Positions 1 to 9,458 are shown, counted from the stretch's first letter. The stretch is DNA of 64,000 nucleotides from Desulfoferula mesophila (GCF_037076455.1 NZ_AP028679.1:1007501-1071500); one strand, 5' to 3'. The notes: generated from the sequence alone by a model not told the origin. Made by a program: numbers and translations.

Positions 1-1106
1 CCCAGAAGCTGTTCGAAGCCGGCCTTGGTCTCCTCGTCAGCCAACAAAGCGCGGTATTCCTCGGTGATGCGGTCACGCTCCTTGATGACTTGGTCCATGG
101 GCCGTTCGATGGGCTTGCCGGCCCTGACCTTGTCAATGTAGATGCACAGGGAAGCCAGGGGGATGTCCAGGTCGTCGTTCCAGGATTTGTCATGGTGGTA
201 CCAGCCGGTGCCGGTGGAGGTCCAGAACCAGGGATAGCGGGCCTTCTCAAAGGCGTTCAGCCATTCCTTGCCGTTGGACGTGGCCTCCAGCTCGTCCTTT
301 ATCTCGACGAACTTTCTTCCGGAGTTGACGATGCCGTCCACATTGAGATCAACCGCCGCCCGGGCCAGTTTCTTGAGCTCTTCATCGGGCCGGTACATGA
401 TCACGTCGATGCCCGAGACCATCTGAGTAACCCGCTGCAGGGGGATATCCGGGAACACCTTTTGGCAGAAATCCAGGAAGGTCACGTATGCGGCGTAACC
501 CAGGTTCAAGAACTCGAAGTGGTATTGCCAGCAGAGCAGGCCCAGATCGATCAACTTGTCATAGGCATGGAGTAGCTCATAGCCCGTGGACTTGCCCAGG
601 CCCTCCATGACGACCGATATGTCTTCCAGCTCGGGGAGGGGCTTGATCTCGAGGGCTTCCAGGTCAGATATGACCTTCTCGAGCTTTTTGATCCACTGAT
701 CTTCCAGCTTGTTCCAATTCTCGTAGTAGTAGCCGGCCCTCTCCATGAAATGGGCCACCCGGGCCTCGACTTCGGCGGGGTCGGTCACCGGCACCGGCGA
801 GATGTAGATGTAGCCGTTGATGATGCGGTGATCCACGCCATAAACGGGGGGCACCGCGAAAATGCGGGTGTTGAACTGAGACAGGGCCAGGTACCAGGCC
901 TCGTCCCAAATTATGTCAAAGGGGTAGATAGGCTCGGGATAATGCAGTCCGTCATAAAACCAGAACATCCCCTTTTCGTACTGTTCGCGCTCCGGGTCGT
1001 CGGTCACGAACTGGTACTGATAAGGGAACATCCGTTCCCAACCTTCAGTGCCGGGTATTTTTTCTACCTCGTGAGGATCAGGAAATCTCCGTTTGCTCTC
1101 GCCCAT
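1..1106 (-). CDS. PEP-utilising phosphotransferase, phenylphosphate-synthase-like (partial, runs off left edge)
   Basis: An open frame of 368 codons starts at the ATG at 1106 behind AAAGGGAG and continues past base 1. The N-terminus (MGESKRRFPDPHEVEKIPG, then WFYDGLHYPEP, DHRIINGYIYISP and VTQMVSGIDVIMYRPD) resembles, from memory, the larger subunit of anaerobic phenylphosphate synthase, a relative of PEP synthase without its own ATP-grasp domain. Such proteins carry a phosphohistidine swivelling domain further downstream, which lies outside the window. Known role of the family: ATP-dependent phosphorylation of phenol as the first step of anaerobic phenol degradation. It is divergent from the LysR gene and lies 1.6 kb from a UbiD carboxylase, which suits aromatic activation. 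A different PEP-utilising enzyme with another substrate remains possible; the catalytic His cannot be checked here. Confidence 0.6.
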   Translation of the reverse strand, partial: MGESKRRFPDPHEVEKIPGTEGWERMFPYQYQFVTDDPEREQYEKGMFWFYDGLHYPEPIYPFDIIWDEAWYLALSQFNTRIFAVPPVYGVDHRIINGYIYISPVPVTDPAEVEARVAHFMERAGYYYENWNKLEDQWIKKLEKVISDLEALEIKPLPELEDISVVMEGLGKSTGYELLHAYDKLIDLGLLCWQYHFEFLNLGYAAYVTFLDFCQKVFPDIPLQRVTQMVSGIDVIMYRPDEELKKLARAAVDLNVDGIVNSGRKFVEIKDELEATSNGKEWLNAFEKARYPWFWTSTGTGWYHHDKSWNDDLDIPLASLCIYIDKVRAGKPIERPMDQVIKERDRITEEYRALLADEETKAGFEQLL

Positions 1107-1454
1107 AGCCCTATCTCCCTTTGTATAGAGGCCTCTGAAAAAGGGTAACCCTTTTGTTAAGGACCGAGGGAAAACGACTGTGAATCTAAGAGGAGTGAGC
1201 CACTGAAGTCAGCCGCCAATGACCAAAATATTCTGCCAGGCTTCTCAGCCCCTACGTGCAAATTTCATAGAGATGATTTTGGGCACAAATAGATAATGGC
1301 CTACGCGCTGTCTGAGTTTCAAGCCAAATAAAATTATTCTCCTCATAAGCTATGTTTATATGCTGACAAGCTTTATCCCTATTTATCAACCAGTTGAGAT
1401 TCTCGAAAATTGTTTCGAATTGACAGCCAATCGGCACTGTTTTAATATCAAGCC
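1107..1454. promoter_or_regulatory. Divergent AT-rich intergenic region with 17-nt palindrome
   Basis: This gap separates the leftward PEP-utilising gene from the rightward LysR gene, and LysR proteins usually act from such divergent regions. At 1139-1155 there is a near-perfect palindrome, AAAAGGGTAACCCTTTT, 33 bases upstream of the leftward start codon; it could be an operator. The part from 1250 to 1450 is strongly AT-rich. A 61-codon leftward frame at 1252-1437 has no family resemblance and is not called. Confidence 0.4.
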
Positions 1455-2339
1455 ATGAACCTCAATCAACTGCTCACCTTCTTTCATGCCGCCGAGGCCA
1501 TGAATTTCTCCCAGGCGGCGGAGACGCTCAACGTCACCCAGCCGGCGGTGAGTGCCCAGATCAGGAATCTGGAGGAAGATTTAGGTGTCAAGCTTTTTGC
1601 CCGTCTGGGCAAGAAGCTGGTCCTCACCGAACCGGGCGACGTCCTGTTGGCCCATGCCCGCAAGATATTCAAGCTGGAGGAAGAAGCGGCCCAGGCCATC
1701 AAGCAAATGCGCCTGGTGAAAAAGGGGACCTTGAAGCTGGGCACCGCCCGCACCTATGCGCACACCATAATTCCGCCCCTCCTGGCCCGCTTTCAGAGCA
1801 ATTACCCCCTGGTCAACATCGTCCTGATCGAGGGCAGCTCCCGGGAGATGGCCCGGCGCTTGTGGTCGCTGGACATCGAGGTGGCGGTCATCGCCGCTCC
1901 GGGCCGGGTGCGCAGGGTCGACTTCAAGTTTTTCCGCAGCGAGGAGTTGACCCCCATCGTGGCGCCGGAGCACCCCTTGGCCAACAAAAAGGACGTTCCG
2001 GTCAAGGCCCTGACCGCCAATCCCATAATCATGCGGGAGAAGGGCTCCGGCACCCGCAAGGTGGTGGTCGATCTTTTTCGCAAGCACCACATCAAGCCGG
2101 CGATCGTCTTCGAGACCAGCAACGCCGAGGTGATCAAGGAACAGGTCGCCCAGGGCCAGGGGATTTCTTTCCTCACCCGTTCCGGCGCGGCGGCGGATAT
2201 TCGGTCCGGGAAGGTCGCCACCTTTTCCCTGAAAAACGAGCAACCCCAGCTGAACATCTGCACCGCGGTGCTCAAGGGCCACGAGTTGTCTCGGCCGGCC
2301 CGGGCATTTTTGGACCTGCTCTACCGCGACCATGCTTGA
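1455..2339 (+). CDS. LysR-family transcriptional regulator
   Basis: A 294-residue protein of standard LysR length. Residues 2-60 form the winged helix-turn-helix (LNQLLTFFHAAEAMNFSQAA followed by the ETLNVTQPAVSAQI recognition part). Residues about 90-290 form the periplasmic-binding-protein-like effector domain, with the usual RTYAHTIIPPLLARF opening. It is a cytoplasmic DNA-binding regulator that responds to a small co-inducer. It sits between the divergent PEP-utilising gene and the UbiD gene, so either could be its target; the effector might be an aromatic acid, but that is inference from the neighbours only. Confidence 0.93.
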   Translation: MNLNQLLTFFHAAEAMNFSQAAETLNVTQPAVSAQIRNLEEDLGVKLFARLGKKLVLTEPGDVLLAHARKIFKLEEEAAQAIKQMRLVKKGTLKLGTARTYAHTIIPPLLARFQSNYPLVNIVLIEGSSREMARRLWSLDIEVAVIAAPGRVRRVDFKFFRSEELTPIVAPEHPLANKKDVPVKALTANPIIMREKGSGTRKVVVDLFRKHHIKPAIVFETSNAEVIKEQVAQGQGISFLTRSGAAADIRSGKVATFSLKNEQPQLNICTAVLKGHELSRPARAFLDLLYRDHA

Positions 2340-2717
2340 CCTTTAGGGCGGCGCCAGCCCGCCCGCGCTTGCCCGTTTGGGCCCCATCTCGGCGTCATAA
2401 TGCGCGCTAATAGCACTATAGATTATGTGTCCACAGTTAGTGGTTAGACGGGACACGGCGAAGCCAAGCGTGGCTCTTGTCCGGGGCAGCATAAATTTAA
2501 TAGCTTAAACAACTAGTTCCGCCTGTCGGTTTTTTCCGGGCTCGCTTCGACATAATGTTGTCATATAAAAATTACTTATACCTTGCATAATATTATATGA
2601 GTTGACTTTAAAGCGCCGCATTATCCATATTAAATTCAATAATTTGGATATACCCATCATCGTCAGCCTTATCAGGGCCACGAAACGCCTTTAGGCGCAA
2701 AGGGAGGAGCCGGTTTT
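2340..2717 (+). promoter_or_regulatory. Leader region of the UbiD gene, no gene seen
   Basis: The 378 bases between the LysR gene and the UbiD gene hold no convincing reading frame. The middle part (about 2540-2660) is AT-rich and is the likely promoter region for the UbiD gene. A good ribosome site, AAAGGGAGGAG, lies just upstream of the ATG at 2718. Confidence 0.45.
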
Positions 2718-4127
2718 ATGAAGGACATGAGGGACTTTATCGCCACCTGTGAAGAGTCGGGCATCCTGCATCGAATCAAGGCCGAGGTCGACTGGGACCT
2801 CGAATTATCGCACATCGCCAAACTGAACGAGGAGAAGAGCGGCCCGGCGCTGTTGTTTGAAAACGTCAAGGGCTATGACACCCCGGTGATCACCAGCGTG
2901 TGCACCACCGCGGAAAGGCTCGCGGTGATCATGGGCATGCCCAAGGAATCCACCCTGGTCCAGATCATGGAAAGGTGGGTCGAGGTAGGTGACAACCTGC
3001 TGCCTCCCGTGGAGGTGGACAAGTCCGCGGCCCCCTGCAAGCAGAACATTCTCACCGGCGACGACGTGGACCTTTACAAGTTCCCGGTGCCCAAGTGGTA
3101 TCCCCTGGACGGCGGCCGCTTCTTCGGCACCGCGCACTTCATCATCTCCAAGGATCCCGATACGGGTTGGGTGAACCTGGGCACCTACCGCTCCCAGCTC
3201 CTGGGCAAGGACAAGCTGGGCACCCAGTTCATCAAGGGCAAGCACGCCGACATCATGCTCAAGAAATACCAGGCCTTGGGCAAGCCCATGCCGGTGGCCT
3301 CCATCGTGGGCTGCGATCCCTTGCTGTTCATCTTGGGGGCGGCCCGGCTCTCGGCCTTCACCAGCGAGTACGACGTGGCCGGCGCCATCCGGGGCCAGGC
3401 GGTGGAAGTGGTGGCCGGTGAAACGGTGGACCTGCCCATACCCGCGCACGCCGAGATCGTGGTGGAGGGCGAGGTCGACGCCGAGAAGTTCATGGAGGAA
3501 GGGCCCTTTGGCGAGTACACCGGGTATTACTCCGGGGTGGGCACCGACCCGCGCAACTTCATAGACGTCAAGTGCATCACCCACCGCGACAACCCCATCC
3601 TGTGGGGCACCACCGTGGGCCGGGCGGTTACCGACACCCACATGACCATGGCCCTGTCCTATGGGGCCACCTTGTGGCAGCAGCTCAAGGCCATGAAGAT
3701 CCCCGGCATCCAGTCGGTCTATTGCCCGCCGGAAGGCTCGGGCCGCTTCCTGGCCATCATCTCCATGAAGCAGATGTACCCCGGTCACGCCGACCAGGTG
3801 CTCACCGCGGCCATCTCCACGGAAATGGGCGCCTACGGCCTCAAGACGGTCATCGTGGTGGACGAGGACATCGATCCCTGGGACATCCCCCGGGTCATGT
3901 ACGCCCTGTCCTTCAGGTTCCAGCCCAACCGCAGCCAGGTTATCAAGCGCGGCCGCTCCACCCCGCTGGACCCCTCGCTGCCCATCGACGCCCGGGACAT
4001 CACCGGCCGTCTGCTGCTGGACGCCACCATACCCTACGATTGGAAGGAAAAGCCCATTCCCATCGCCCTGGACCCCGACGTGGTCAAGAAGGTCGAGTCG
4101 CGCTGGTCGGAGCTGGGCTTCGAGTAG
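2718..4127 (+). CDS. UbiD-family prenyl-FMN-dependent (de)carboxylase
   Basis: A 469-residue protein of normal UbiD length. UbiD enzymes use prenylated FMN to carboxylate or decarboxylate aromatic or alpha,beta-unsaturated acids. The hallmark EGPFGEYTGYYS near residue 260 carries the catalytic glutamates, and GTYRSQLLGKDKLG near residue 155 supplies the conserved arginine region. The start at MKDMRDFI follows a strong ribosome site. With a phenylphosphate-synthase-like gene and a LysR gene beside it, an aromatic carboxylase (phenylphosphate or similar) is a reasonable guess, but sequence alone does not give the substrate or direction. No ubiX-type prenyl-FMN synthase is visible in the window, so the cofactor must come from elsewhere. 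Confidence 0.9.
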   Translation: MKDMRDFIATCEESGILHRIKAEVDWDLELSHIAKLNEEKSGPALLFENVKGYDTPVITSVCTTAERLAVIMGMPKESTLVQIMERWVEVGDNLLPPVEVDKSAAPCKQNILTGDDVDLYKFPVPKWYPLDGGRFFGTAHFIISKDPDTGWVNLGTYRSQLLGKDKLGTQFIKGKHADIMLKKYQALGKPMPVASIVGCDPLLFILGAARLSAFTSEYDVAGAIRGQAVEVVAGETVDLPIPAHAEIVVEGEVDAEKFMEEGPFGEYTGYYSGVGTDPRNFIDVKCITHRDNPILWGTTVGRAVTDTHMTMALSYGATLWQQLKAMKIPGIQSVYCPPEGSGRFLAIISMKQMYPGHADQVLTAAISTEMGAYGLKTVIVVDEDIDPWDIPRVMYALSFRFQPNRSQVIKRGRSTPLDPSLPIDARDITGRLLLDATIPYDWKEKPIPIALDPDVVKKVESRWSELGFE

Positions 4128-4156
4128 ACACCCCGGCAATTTAAAGGCCCAAAACG

Positions 4157-4188
4157 CGGCGGACCCCACCTCAGGGTGGGGTCCGCCG
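4157..4188. terminator. Strong hairpin between convergent genes
   Basis: CGGCGGACCCCACC and GGTGGGGTCCGCCG form a 14-bp perfect stem around a TCAG loop. It lies between the rightward UbiD gene and the leftward Tm-1-like gene and probably serves both, although no long T-run follows. Confidence 0.75.
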
Positions 4189-4231
4189 TTCAGTCAGGGC
4201 TTGGGTAAAAAAATCCCCGGGGGCGAGGAAG

Positions 4232-5407
4232 TTAGAGCATCTCGATCATGGCTTGGGCGGCCTGGTCCGCGAAGGCGGGATCGTTGATATGCTGTCCCAC
4301 CTCCTTCACCTCGATGCTGGGGCTCAAGCCATCGCGCAGATGGTCGATAAATAGCCGGTTCAAGGCGGGTTCGTCCAAGGGGGCGCCGGGGCCGTCGGCC
4401 GCGGACCAGCCTCCCAAAGGGACCAAAACCTTTACCGCCGAGGTGGCGCGGTTGAGCTTGTCTCGCAACTGGCCGGCCAAAAATAACGTCTCTTCCCGGC
4501 TCAGGCGCACCGCCGAGCGGAAATCGTAATAGAAAATCTTGCGGTCCGCATATTGGGGGGGAACCGTATCGCGGGTGAACTCCAACACCGCGCAGTCCAT
4601 GCCGCCGGGCACCACCAGACGGGGGATGTCTACCTCGGGCAGGGGTTCCAGGCGGCCCGGTCCGATGAGCTTGCAGTAGCCGTCCTTGAGGGTGTCGGCC
4701 AACTCGTGGGGGGCCAGGTCCAGGATGGCGTCGAAGCGCCCCTCGGCGGCCAACTCCTCCAGGGCCAATCCGCCGATGCCGTTGGCGTGGAAGGCGATGA
4801 CCTCGTAACCGCCGGCCTCCAACCGCTCCTTGACCGCCTCGGCCGCCGGAGTGATGAAACCGAACATGCTCAGTCCGATGCGCCGCCTGTCCGTGGCGCC
4901 CTGCCAGCCCGGGGCCACCATGCCGCAGACGGCTCCGGCGGCCCGGTCCAGGATCAGGCCGGTAAGGGAATTGACCCCCAGCAGGTCACCCACGCTGTGA
5001 ATCACGGTGATGTCCTTGGTGCCCACAACCTGGGACATGTCATGGGCCGCCACCGTGGACACCATCACCTTGGGCACCCCCAGGGGAAGCACTTTCATGA
5101 CGCTGGTGGCCAGATGGGTGCCGCTGCCCCCTCCGGCGGAAACCACACCGGATATTTGGCCCTGGGCGTATAGCCGGGTCAGGACGCGACGGGCCTTTTC
5201 AATGGTGGCGCTGATGGCCTGGTCCCTGTCCGCCACCTGGGAGGGGCGCAGGTCCAAGTCGGGAGAAAAGCTCGGGGCCCCTTTGGTGCCTACGTTGATG
5301 GTCAGCACCCGGTGGCCCCGTTTCATGATGCCTTCTTTTAAAAAAAGGTGTTCCTCGCCCTTGGAGTCGAAGGTGCCCATTACCGCAATGGCCGAGTGTA
5401 TAGCCAT
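4232..5407 (-). CDS. Tm-1-like ATP-binding domain protein (UPF0261)
   Basis: A 391-residue protein opening MAIHSAIAVMGTFDSKGEEH, with GVVSAGGGSGTHLATSVMKV in the middle and VVPGGMDCAVLEF later: the UPF0261 / Tm-1-like family. The namesake plant protein binds ATP and inhibits tobamovirus replication. The bacterial role is unknown, though the family often sits beside catabolic genes. The frame can be extended one codon to a TTG at 5410, but the ATG at 5407 behind GAAGAGGG is preferred. It is convergent with the UbiD gene and separated from it by a terminator, so the two are not one operon. Confidence 0.85.
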   Translation of the reverse strand: MAIHSAIAVMGTFDSKGEEHLFLKEGIMKRGHRVLTINVGTKGAPSFSPDLDLRPSQVADRDQAISATIEKARRVLTRLYAQGQISGVVSAGGGSGTHLATSVMKVLPLGVPKVMVSTVAAHDMSQVVGTKDITVIHSVGDLLGVNSLTGLILDRAAGAVCGMVAPGWQGATDRRRIGLSMFGFITPAAEAVKERLEAGGYEVIAFHANGIGGLALEELAAEGRFDAILDLAPHELADTLKDGYCKLIGPGRLEPLPEVDIPRLVVPGGMDCAVLEFTRDTVPPQYADRKIFYYDFRSAVRLSREETLFLAGQLRDKLNRATSAVKVLVPLGGWSAADGPGAPLDEPALNRLFIDHLRDGLSPSIEVKEVGQHINDPAFADQAAQAMIEML

Positions 5408-5604
5408 CAACCCTCTTCAGTTTTTAATTGATAGAGTCTCCACCGATTTACTAAACATGGAGTCGATTATAGCGCGTTGCGGGAATATAGTGAACCACTC
5501 TGTGATCGCCGCGGGCTCAATTGCTTGGAGTACTGCGAACCGTGGGTCTGGAAGCGGCGTCCTGTCAGCCGGCACGTTTCCAAAGCGTTTGAGACAGTCA
5601 GTGG

Positions 5605-5826
5605 TTTTGCCAAGATTCTCTCCTAGCCCCTAAGCCCCTCGCGGATAATGTGAATCTTCTGCGGGGCCGAGCAGTTCCCGCGGATCTCCTGTCTGAGTTC
5701 CCGGAACTTCACTTACAATGCTTCGCTCTGACTCAAGGCGAACTCCTTTGGGTGGTGAGTCTACACCAAGTGCATTCTTTATTAAAAACAACAAATCTGT
5801 TCCAGAGACTCTGGCTCCAAACACTT
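5605..5826 (-). mobile_element. Remnant of an IS3-family element end plus start of its orfA
   Basis: Read leftward from 5826, this segment matches the transposase-proximal end of the intact element at 39.6-41.2 kb: the terminal stretch with ACAGATTTGTTGTTTT, the CCCAAAGGAGT box, and then an orfA copy. The orfA copy begins with TTG instead of ATG (LSQSEAL, then a stop, then VKFRELRQEIRG), has a second stop after EGLRG, and fades out near 5605. It is a dead, diverged copy. Nothing recognisable was seen in 5411-5604. Confidence 0.7.
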
Positions 5827-6009
5827 ATGCCAACAAAAAATACCCCCTTGTGCGCCAAATCTGCTGATGCTATACAGTATATGATTTTCATGGCCTTCTT
5901 GGGCTACTTTTGCTGGCTATATGCAGGTGCTTGTCATCTTAAGTGGTGTCCCGCTAGCTAGTGATCATACCAGATTAACTCCGCTTAAAAATTTATTAGG
6001 AAATAATCA

Positions 6010-7646
6010 ATGGTAAAAATGTCACAAGCGATCAAGAATAAGTTGGCATCTATCCCTGCAACCACAATACTTATTATTACTATTTTTTTTGTACTGGCGT
6101 TAGGATTTCATAACCAATTTATTCAAGATGATGCTTTTATTTCGTTCAGATACGCTGAAAATTTTGCACACGGGCATGGGCTAATCTGGAATGTCGGAGA
6201 CACCGAACCGGTCGAAGGCTATACCAATTTTCTTTGGACATTGCTGATAGTCCCGGCGATATATTTAGATATCGATCCAGTGTTGTGGAGCAAGATATTA
6301 GGTTTTATTTTTGGTTTGGGCACGCTGTTTTTTACCTATCACGTGTCACTCAAAATAACTAACTCGCGACTTGCTGCATTTTTATCATTATTGCTTCTTG
6401 GGACTAACTACTCTTTCAGTAGTTATATTACAGGCGGCCTTGAGACACAACTGCAAGCTTTTCTTGTCATTTTATCTGTGTATGTTTCTCTATTATTATT
6501 TAATCACAACTTCAACATAAAGCAAGTGTGGATGTTATATCCAGTGCTGTCCATTTTGTTCTCCCTTCTTGTCATGACACGACTTGACTCAGTTTTGATC
6601 TGCAGTGTTTTGTTCTTATCTATAAGCTATTCTGTTATTACCAGCAAAGATAATTTTCGTATAAATTTACGTAACTTTGCACTACTAGTCATACCTAGTC
6701 TGTTGATTAGCGGCACTTGGTTACTCTTCACATATTTATATTATGCGATATTCTGCCTAATACCTACTATGTAAAAGCTGCTAGCGGATCCTCCCTAGAA
6801 CGAGGTCTCATATATGCATCTCTTTTCCTGGTAAGTTATGGGCTGTTTCCTTTTATTATATTGGGGGCGCTTTATTTTAGGAAAGTAATGAAAAACTGTA
6901 AGTTTTCTATGGTTTTGGCATTAACAATATTGATTTGGACCATGTATATAATTAAAGTGTCTGGTGATTTCATGGAGTTTCGTTTCTTTGTACCAATTAT
7001 GCCCCTTATCTACATATTGATTTCTATAACGATAGTACTAATGCCAGGCTGGGTGGAAAGGATTGTAGCCGTAATTTTCTTGCTAATTTTATCCTTACAT
7101 CACGCAGTAACTTTTAGCGGCGCTAATGGAATTGAGTCGATTTCTTAATTAAACAGGCATGTAGAAATGAGAGGTGAGGACTGGCGAACGGTTGGGCGCG
7201 TGCTTGGTGATATGTTTTCCGGGGCAAGGCCTCCCGTAGTTATTAGCACCACGGCTGCGGGCGCGATTCCTTACTACTCAAAGCTGCTTACTATTGATAT
7301 GTTAGGCCTCAACGACAAATGGATCGCAAGGAACGGAATTATAAGAAGCACTCGCCCTGGGCACACCCGTTATGCCACTATTCAATATTTGATTGACTCA
7401 AAAGTAAATCTAGTGATAGCACATCCTATAGTAAAAGAAATATCGTCTCCAGCAACAACCGATCCTAATGCAATTATGTGTAAGCTAGACGTTTCGACAC
7501 TCCCTAATACATCAAAGATAGTCGAAATACCCTTAAACTCTAACTACAGATTAGATGTCTTATACATTTTAAGACATGGTGCTGTCGATAGCGCCATAAA
7601 GCGCCTCGGATTAGTTACGCATGATATAGATGTTGTGAAGAAATAG
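6010..7646 (+). pseudogene. GT-C membrane glycosyltransferase (ArnT/AftB-like), broken by a frameshift and a stop
   Basis: Three frames together encode one protein of about 540 residues: 6010-6774, 6717-7148 and 7167-7646. The first part has an N-terminal membrane helix followed by QDDAFISFRYAENFAHGHG and EPVEGYTNFLWTLL, typical of GT-C polyprenyl-phosphosugar transferases, with many hydrophobic segments. Near 6745 a single missing base separates TYLYY from DILPNTYYVKA, which other members carry as one motif. At 7146-7148 a TAA interrupts the second frame, which continues without shift into MRGEDWRTVGRV. The gene is AT-rich, unlike the surrounding chromosome, which suggests horizontal origin and recent decay. 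Confidence 0.8.
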
Positions 7647-7911
7647 AGTTTAACTAAGTTGTAAGGACTCTGGCTTCACCTCACATTTATCATGCAGATT
7701 GTAGCTTTTTCCCTTCTTCTTGATGGTCCTCTGCGCTGAACCCAGCCCACGAACATCCTCGCTTGAAAACATCTGCCTTTTCATATCCGTCTAGTGAAGT
7801 TGGGAATATCATAATATGATAGCCAGGGATACTGTAACCCTCCCTTAAAATAGGGCCAGTTTGAGGTAGAGACTTCTGGCAGACTGAGGTCTGCAAGGAG
7901 GACTCTTCACG

Positions 7912-8178
7912 ATGCGCAGGACCAGATTCAGCGAAACTCAGATCGTCAAAATTCTGAAAGAGGTGGAAGGAGGCAGGACCGCCAAGGAGGTCTGCCGGGA
8001 ATACGGTGTCAGCAGCGCCACCTACTACAAATGGAAGTCCAAATACGGGGGCATGGAGGCCTCGGACATCATTCGGCTCAAGGAGCTTGAAGAGGAAAAC
8101 CGGCGTCTGAAGCAAATGTACGCCGACCTGAGTCTCGAGAATCGGGCTCTGAAGGACGTCATCGAAAGAAAAATATAA
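7912..8178 (+). CDS. IS3-family transposase OrfA
   Basis: An 88-residue protein with a helix-turn-helix of the HTH_Tnp_1 type (RRTRFSETQIVKILKEVEGG, then YGVSSATYYKWKSKYGGME) followed by a leucine-zipper-like coiled coil (LKELEEENRRLKQMYADL). OrfA binds the element ends. Its 3' end, GAAAGAAAAATATAA, is A-rich, as expected for -1 slippage into orfB to give the OrfAB transposase. Confidence 0.92.
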   Translation: MRRTRFSETQIVKILKEVEGGRTAKEVCREYGVSSATYYKWKSKYGGMEASDIIRLKELEEENRRLKQMYADLSLENRALKDVIERKI

Positions 8179-8210
8179 GGCCAGCGGGTCGGCGCGATCT
8201 GGCTAAGTTC

Positions 8211-9020
8211 ATGTGCAAAGAGCACGGTCTGAGCATTCGCCGGGCCTGCCGCGCCCTGAGGCTGAGCCGGTCGGTTTATGCCTACCGACCCAAGCCCCGC
8301 GACGATGGTCCGATCATCGAGGCGCTGACTTCGCTGGCAGACAAATATCCCAGATACGGCTTTGCCAAACTGTTTCAAGTAATTCGGCGGGATGGACATG
8401 GCTGGAATCACAAGCGGGTGTACCGAGTGTACTGCGCCCTGAAGCTAAACCTTCGCAGGAAGGGTAAGAAGCGCCTGCCTACTCGTGATCCCCAGCCGCT
8501 TGCAGTGCCGGATCTGGCCAATATCTGCTGGTCGGTGGACTTCATGAGCGATGCCCTGTATGGCGGCCAGCGATTCAGGACCTTTAATGTGGTGGATGAT
8601 TTCAATCGAGAGGCCCTGGCCATAGAGGTGGACGTCAATCTCCCCGCCCAAAGGATAATCCGAGTGCTGGAGCGTATCGCTGCCTGGCGGGGCTACCCGT
8701 CCAGGCTGAGGCTGGACAACGGCCCGGAGCTGGTCAGTGTAGCTATGGCCCAATGGGCCGAGGAGCATAGTATCGATTTGGGTTTCACTCAGCCCGGCAA
8801 GCCCACCCAGAATTCATACATTGAACGCTTCAACCGGACCTATCGGGAAGAGGTGCTGGACCTTTACATATTTTCCCGTCTAAGCGAGGTGCGGGAAATC
8901 ACGGATCGCTGGCTCAAGGAGTACAACGAGGAACGCCCTCATGAGTCCCTCGGCAACCTGACACCAGCCGAATACCTCGCTATAAATTCACCCGAAGTTT
9001 CTACTGTTGACTGGCACTAA
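8211..9020 (+). CDS. IS3-family transposase OrfB (DDE integrase domain)
   Basis: A 269-residue OrfB with HTH_21 and rve domains. The DDE triad is visible in WSVDFMSDALYGG, RLDNGPELVS and YIERFNRTYREEVLD. Its frame is -1 to orfA and is open back to the slippery stretch near 8170, so it is probably made as an OrfAB fusion; the ATG at 8211 may also serve. The C-terminal end (ESLGNLTPAEYL) is complete, so the element looks intact. Confidence 0.92.
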   Translation: MCKEHGLSIRRACRALRLSRSVYAYRPKPRDDGPIIEALTSLADKYPRYGFAKLFQVIRRDGHGWNHKRVYRVYCALKLNLRRKGKKRLPTRDPQPLAVPDLANICWSVDFMSDALYGGQRFRTFNVVDDFNREALAIEVDVNLPAQRIIRVLERIAAWRGYPSRLRLDNGPELVSVAMAQWAEEHSIDLGFTQPGKPTQNSYIERFNRTYREEVLDLYIFSRLSEVREITDRWLKEYNEERPHESLGNLTPAEYLAINSPEVSTVDWH

Positions 9021-9036
9021 TCGGGGGAGGTTTACA

Positions 9037-9236
9037 CTGGTTCAGCCGTTTAGCTAGGCCGAAACGGGGGCTATCCATTTCCCAGCCTAACTATTACCCA
9101 CCACAAACCATCCGCACTCAAATCGCCCATTCCGTAATTGGTGTCCTTTCTCTGGAGGGCTCACTACAAACTATAAATAGCTGCTCATTTGGCAGCGCAT
9201 TTCAAACATTTAAGTGATTGAAAAAAGGAGCTAATT
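9037..9236. other. Short gap between IS and small ORF
   Basis: No gene or clear signal was seen apart from the ribosome site AAAAAAGGAG just before the small gene at 9237. Confidence 0.4.
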
Positions 9237-9434
9237 ATGGAAAAAAATTCAAAATGTGATGCGTGCATCTTTAACAAGCAAGCGGTTCAACTCTCGGATG
9301 AGCATCGGGCTGCCATCCGTGAACACATGCGAGAGATCGACAAACACCTGGAGGCAGTAAATGCCCTGATCCAACCAAAACCTAAAAACAGGCGGAGAAT
9401 GTCCATCACCGACCTGGAGAAGAACTGGGGGTAA
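9237..9434 (+). CDS. Small hypothetical protein beside the integrase
   Basis: A 65-residue protein starting with ATG 6 bases behind AAAAAAGGAG, a convincing ribosome site. It has an N-terminal CDACIFN motif, a predicted amphipathic helix (LSDEHRAAIREHMREID) and a basic PKPKNRRRMS stretch. I do not recognise the family. It ends 25 bases before the integrase start and is probably co-transcribed with it, so a recombination accessory role (excisionase-like) is possible but unproven. Confidence 0.6.
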   Translation: MEKNSKCDACIFNKQAVQLSDEHRAAIREHMREIDKHLEAVNALIQPKPKNRRRMSITDLEKNWG

Positions 9435-9458
9435 CGCCCTGGTGGTCGGGAGAGAGAC

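Larger units (their letters stand above)
7833..9036 (+). mobile_element. IS3-family insertion sequence (IS407/IS2-like group)
   Basis: A 1204-bp element with imperfect terminal inverted repeats: left TGTAACCCTCCC, right (reversed) TGTAAACCTCCCC, with similarity continuing through GCCAGT into the element. It carries orfA and orfB in the -1 relation typical of IS3 elements. I found no target-site duplication at its flanks, so it may be old or one flank may have been rearranged. It lies just downstream of the glycosyltransferase pseudogene. Confidence 0.85.

Noticed and set aside
2805-4169. A 454-codon leftward frame opposite the UbiD gene
   Set aside because: Shadow of a clear UbiD gene; its His/Gly/Val-rich composition is typical of antisense frames.
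7690-8115. Leftward 141-codon frame at the left end of the first IS
   Set aside because: It overlaps orfA on the opposite strand and spans the IS border, so it cannot be an ancestral gene.
7820-9050. Target-site duplication around the first IS
   Set aside because: The bases flanking the two TG/CA ends do not match over 3 or 4 positions.
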